From: Porphyra umbilicalis
Taxonomy: Eukaryota; Rhodophyta; Bangiophyceae; Bangiales; Bangiaceae
Length of the DNA: 64,000 nt
Direction: 5' to 3'
Assembly (NCBI GenBank): GCA_002049455.2
Contig: KV919093.1
Coordinates: 1 to 64,000, forward strand
Both the position numbers and the translations under genes were made by a program. Under the pieces are notes generated by a model. That model saw nothing but the letters and a program-made list of their open reading frames with translations. It made no database searches and was not told the DNA's origin. Below are positions 59,441-64,000 of the stretch, piece after piece (position 1 is the stretch's first letter; every line of letters begins with the position of its first letter).

Positions 59441-62400
59441 ATGATGCATACCCTACGACTGCTCACCGTCACGTGGAATGTGGGCAATGCGACCCCCCCA
59501 TCTTCCCTAGCGGCGCTGCTCGGCAGGCCCGAGGACCTGGCCGCCACCGACCTCGTCGCCGTCGCCCTGCAGGAGATGCCGACCCGCTTTGACCGCGTGG
59601 AAGACCGCGTCGCGCGGATGGTGCAACCGTTCCGCTCGTCGGGCAAGGACGGGGGGACGTCCCCGTCGGTGGTCATCCTGCCCCCCGTGCCCACCCCCCA
59701 CGTGGTGCCGTCGGGTGTCGGAGCGCCCGCGGCCTCCCGGGGCGCCACGCGCAGCCCGTCGCCGGGGGTGGGGGGCGCCGCCGCGCCGCGGGCGGGCGGC
59801 GCGGGGGGGGGCGGCGCACCGGCCCTCACCGTCACCGCCGTTGCCGGCGGCGGCCCAGCAACGGCGGCGGCGTCTATCACGGCGGTCGCCGCCGCCGACC
59901 CCCCCCCCCCGATCGACGGTGGGTTGCAACGGCAGCAGCAGCGGCGGCCGACGCCCAACCGCCCATCGCCCGTGGCGGGGAGCCCCCCCCGCCCCTTGGC
60001 GGCGACGATGGTGGGCTGGGCGCGAGCCCCTGGGACGCGAGCCCCGGGTGGGTGGGCAGCCCCGGGGCCGGGAGCCCCCCCCCCCCCCCCCCCCCACCCC
60101 CGTCGTGGACGTGCGGCGGGACCGGGAGCGCAACCGCGCGCGGGAGCGGGACAAGGAGCGGCGGCGGCGGCGGCGGGAGCCGCCCGCGCCGGCCACCATG
60201 CCCGGCCGCCCGGCCGCCGACGGGGGCGGCTGCTGGTCAGACGGGGCGGTGCGGTCGCCGCGGTCGCCCGGGGGGGGGGGGGGGGGGGGTGGGGCGCCCC
60301 CGCCGCCCGGGGGGGGTCGGCGCCGCCACCTCCCCGCGGCGGGCAGCGACGCGGGCGGGGGCGGGGGATTCGCGCCTCCTCTCCTCCCTCGCGTTGGGCG
60401 AGGCGGGGGCGCAGGCGCTCGGCGCGGCGACGGCGGCGGCGGCGGTGACGGCGGCGGCGGCGGCGACCGCCGCTGGCATTGTCGCAGCGGGGAATGCCGG
60501 CGGCGGCGGCAACGGCGGCGGCGGCGGCGTGCATGCCAGCGCCAGCGGGGAGGAGGAGCCGTCCAAGTGGTCCGCCCTCATCCGTGACACGCTCGGCCCC
60601 AGCTTTATGCAGTGCGGCGAGCGCCGCTTGTTTGGCATCAAGCTGTTTGTCTACCACCAGCGGCGGCTCAAGCACCTGGTCCGCTCCGTCGAGACGGTGC
60701 GGGAGGGCACGGGCATTGCCAACAGCGTCGGCAACAAGGGCGCCGTTGGTGTCGTCCTCCGCCTCGGCGACACGCTCGTCGCGTTTGTCAATGCGCACCT
60801 CGCCGCGCACGACGGGCCAAAGTACCGCAAGGAGCGCCAGGAAGACGTGATGGACTTGGTGCGCTCCCTCGAGCGCGGCCGCCCCGACGCCAAGCGCGGG
60901 GACGGGCGGCTGCCGCTCTTCCACCGGTTCACCCACCTGTTTTGGATGGGCGACCTCAACTATCGGCTCAATACGGCGCTGACGCACAGCGGCGTCGAGT
61001 TGCCGTTTGACGCGCGGCGGCGGCACCTCCTCGAGCTCATTGCGGCGGGCGACGTGGCCGGCCTGCTCGCCGCCGACGAGTTGCGTCATGAGCGCGCGCG
61101 CGGGTCGGTGTTTGCCAACTTTCGCGAGGGGCCGATCCACTATCTGCCGACGTTCAAGGTCCGCACGGGGCCCGCGGGGGTGGCCTACCCGTCCGACCCT
61201 GCGGCCATTTACGCCGACAGCCGCGCGCCGGCCTACTGCGACCGCATCCTGTGGCACTCCCTCCCCCTCCACCGCCCCCACGTGCGGCAGTTGACCTACA
61301 ACGCCGTGCCGTCGTACACCGTGTCGGACCACAAGCCGGTCATGGCGGCGTTTCACATGGACATTGCCAAGCGGGTGCCCCCGGTGCGGCCGGCCGAGGG
61401 GCTCCGCCTCACCTTGGACGTGCGGCTCATCCGCCTGCGGGGGTTGTACCCGACGCCGCCCGCGCCGACGCTGCTGCCGACGCTGCTGCCAGCGTCGGCG
61501 GCGGATGCGCCGGCCAAGGGCGGGGGCGCCCGCGGCGGGGGCAGGGAGCACGGCGCCACCTTTGTGGCGACCGACATTTTTTCCGACGCGGAGCTGAGCG
61601 ACGACGCTGCCGACGGGGTGTGTGGCAGCAGCGGCGGCGGCGGTGGTGGCGGTGGCGGCGGCGGGAATGGGGTTGGCGACACCCACACCGTCGGCAGTGG
61701 GGACCGGCGCGGCGGCGGCCGGCCCCGCCGCGGCGTCGGCCGCAGGCGGGTGCGGGTGGCCATCCACGGGGAGGGCGTATTTTTGAAGACGGGGCGCGTC
61801 TACTCGACGACGCTCCGCTCCGTGGCCGACGGGGGGGTCCTGTCGATATCGCGCACGGGTGGCAGCGCCGGCGTGAGTGCAGACGGGTTGGGCACCTCCC
61901 CTGGGGGGGGGGGCTGACTGGGTTTCCTGCCGGCGGGGGGGGAGGTGGCGGCAATGGCGGTGGCGGCAGCATCAGCGGGCCATCTGCGGGTTGGACGGGC
62001 GGCGGCGGCGGTGGCGGCGGCGGCGGCGGCGGCGGCGGCATTGGCGGTTGCGGTGGCGGGGGTGGTGGTCCCGGTGGTGCCCCCGGCGCCATGGGCGGCG
62101 GGGGTGTCGGCGGCGGCGGTTCCCCCGTCGTTCTCGTGCAGGGCACCCGCGAGCGCACGGGCGATGGGCTCCCGTCCATCCCCCTCGCCCCCGTGGCGAG
62201 CCTCGACGACGTGCGCCTCTCGTACGTGCGCTTTGTCTTTACCCGGGCCGGCTCCAAGACGGGCGCGTCGGGCGTCCTCCCTCTCGCCGCCCTCCTCCGC
62301 TTCTCTGGCGAAGGCGACCAAGACGAGGCGTGTGGCGGGCTGTTGGCCAGCGGAGGGGAGGCGGCCTTGTCCGACATTGCGTCGCGGCGGCGGCGCGTCC

Positions 62401-62639
62401 TCGGCGTCCGCCCCGGGATGGTCAAGTTTGAGCTCCCCCTCACCAAGTATGGGACCGCCGGGGCGGTCATGGAGGGCAAAGTCGCCCTCGTGCCGGGGTC
62501 GGACGGGTGGGGGGGGCCCTGGACCGACTCGACGGGCGGCGTCGTCAAGGGCGCCGACGGTCGATCGGTGGCGGGGGGGGTGTCGGGGGGGGGGGGCGCC
62601 GGCGGCGGCGGCCTCTGCACAAGGCCCAAAAAGTGGTGA
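59441..62639 (+). CDS. Inositol polyphosphate 5-phosphatase, frame broken at three C/G runs
   Basis: It starts at ATG 59441 (MMHTLRLLTVTWNVGNATPP), which is the first catalytic-domain strand; WNVGN and VAVALQEMP follow. A long low-complexity insertion carries C21 (60074-60094) and G20 (60270-60289), after which the frame changes twice. Its basic helix ERNRARERDKERRRRRRE lies inside. The domain resumes KWSALIRDTLGPSFMQ, LFGIKLFVYHQRRLKHLV, SVGNKGAVGVVLRLG, FVNAHLAAHDG, HLFWMGDLNYRLN, PAYCDRILWHSLPL and YTVSDHKPVMAAF. All hallmark blocks, including GDLNYRL, CDRILW and SDHKPV, are intact. After G11 (61903-61913) a further frame gives a C-terminal region with LSYVRFVFTRAGSKTG and VRPGMVKFELPLTKYG, possibly a C2-like fold, ending at TGA 62637-62639. 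The enzyme removes the 5-phosphate of phosphoinositides or soluble inositol phosphates. Exact substrate class is open. Confidence 0.8.
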
Positions 62640-64000
62640 AGAAGGCTATCCGGCCAGCGGTAGACGCGTTTTGAGTGGAGGGGGGGCGGGGGACACGGGA
62701 GAGTGGGGTAGACTGGCAGTGCCAAACGTTTTTGGACAAGATACCCGTATTAGTTTCCGTCTGTTCCTTCTCTGCGTTTGCTCCGAGCTTCCGTGCACTC
62801 GTGTACTTCCCTGTTACTGTGCACTCGCCACCCTAAAATGCAGGATGCAATGGGGGTGCTGTGTGGCTCACACCTCGCATCAAGCGTCCGCGTCTTTGGC
62901 GTCATGATGGCGCCAATGACGTGGACGGTGTGGGAGCCGTCAACCGTCATGCGAGTGCAGGTTCCCACTTTCGTCTCTCTCTACACAAAGTATTACTATT
63001 TTTTTAACTTTGGCGCACAGAGGAACAAGACCAGACCGGAACGTGATCTGATTGGCTCACGTCGCTTTTCTGCCGCGCTCATTGGCCGAGCTTGCTGTTT
63101 CCGCCCGCCATTGATGTTCCTGCTGACATCGGCCAAATTTCAGCCATCAGCGAAAATCAGGTTCATCAGCCCTTGCCCGTTCGACTTGATCCATCGTCAG
63201 AAACCTTGTGCCGCCCAACGAAAAGCAAACGAGACTGGACGAACCGAACGGTCGAAATCGTCGTGCAGTCGTCCGCGCCAGCGTTCGGAGAACAAGCCCC
63301 AGACATTCTCTCGATTCGTGTGGGTGCCCGCCACTCCCCTGATGGAAGGGGGTGCCCTGTGCGACGTTCAGGCAGCCCTTGAAACGGGGGGTCGTCGCTC
63401 GAGGGACAGGCTAGGTTGAGCTGCGTCACCGGACAGGGCCTCTGTGCCCACTTCAGAGCGACTGCCAGGACGTGCTCTGGAAGTGCCGAGAACAGCCTGC
63501 AGGCGTATGGTCTGTCGGCCTGACAGCGGTGCCGCTGACCAATAGCCGGGCTCGGTGGTACCTCGAAATGAACCGCTCGTGGACCCAATCAATTTTTCGG
63601 GCGCGCGCCGTACTTGGGCTAGCATTGCGGTCTGCGTGCTGCAGTACTCATCTGGAGGGCGTCCAAACGCGACGGAAACGCCCTGTCCCAAGCATTCCAT
63701 CCTTTCTTTCACTCTTAGCACACTAACAAACGTAGTAGCTCCGGCGAGGTGTACCACCATGTTGATGCGATGCGATTGGCTGTTGGAGCAGCTGACATCC
63801 GTGTTCTGGCCAATGGACAGCCGTTATGGGTTGTGCCTCCGAGTGCCTCACCTCGTCCCGCTCGTCGAGACTTAGCGGTGTGCCTGTCCGCCGTCTCCCA
63901 GGCACGCGGGTCGCGGACTACACACTGCGGTGGCCCTTTATGCAGTCGGCTGTGACGGGTACCCAGACCAGCTACTGTTAAGGCGGCTGAAAGGGAGGCA
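62640..64000. other. Intergenic to the right edge, no gene recognised
   Basis: Milder composition. It contains several ATTGG/CCAAT pentamers (for example near 63050, 63083, 63775) that could belong to a promoter of a gene beyond the edge. A minus-strand frame is open from the right edge to about 63720 but shows no family signal. Confidence 0.45.

Noticed and set aside
63720-64000. Minus-strand frame open from the right edge
   Set aside because: Only about 90 codons without any conserved motif; an exon of a gene beyond the edge is possible but unsupported.

Overview
The window looks like nuclear DNA of a bangiophyte red alga of the Porphyra/Pyropia kind. It is extremely GC-rich, with long runs of G or C and (GCC)n. 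Genes are mostly intronless or have a few short introns. It carries a nuclear light-harvesting antenna gene of the red-algal LHCR type and a trehalose-6-phosphate synthase/phosphatase gene. The identification rests on gene content and style; I could run no search.

Layout, left to right. Positions 1-2570 (minus) hold the N-terminal and middle part of a transposase-like protein that runs off the left edge; one reading frame is broken by two TAA codons. Then come a secreted YcnI/DUF1775-like protein (4791-5330, plus), a decayed coding trace (about 5530-6330, minus), a probable thylakoid-lumen protein of unknown function (7991-9193, plus), a GT34-like Golgi glycosyltransferase (10537-12480, plus), an unknown small protein (14661-15212, plus), a four-exon LHC antenna gene (16113-17323, minus), a three-exon radical SAM gene of a bacterial-looking family (18273-20762, minus) and a two-exon PH-domain protein kinase (21854-23896, minus).

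The second half holds a SAM methyltransferase with a C-terminal zinc ribbon (25570-26735, plus), a very low-complexity bZIP transcription factor (about 29640-34304, minus), a large TPS-TPP (37966-42596, plus), a PHO80-type cyclin (43115-44521, minus), a MidA/NDUFAF7-family mitochondrial methyltransferase (48451-50026, plus), a C2H2 zinc-finger protein (54652-56769, plus), an unknown ORF (minus, real part about 57100-57932) and an inositol polyphosphate 5-phosphatase (59441-62639, plus).

Two themes cut across the window. First, six genes (lumen protein, zinc-ribbon methyltransferase, bZIP, TPS-TPP, MidA, 5-phosphatase) keep clear coding signal, but the reading frame changes at runs of G or C. 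This is either sequence error or real slippage, and it would badly mislead automatic gene calling. Second, the less GC-rich intergenic blocks hold transposon remains, inverted-repeat elements and many perfect 18-27 bp palindromes. The genes do not form one pathway: photosynthetic antenna and lumen functions, trehalose metabolism, signalling (kinase, cyclin, phosphoinositide phosphatase) and transcription factors are interspersed, as is normal for a eukaryotic chromosome.
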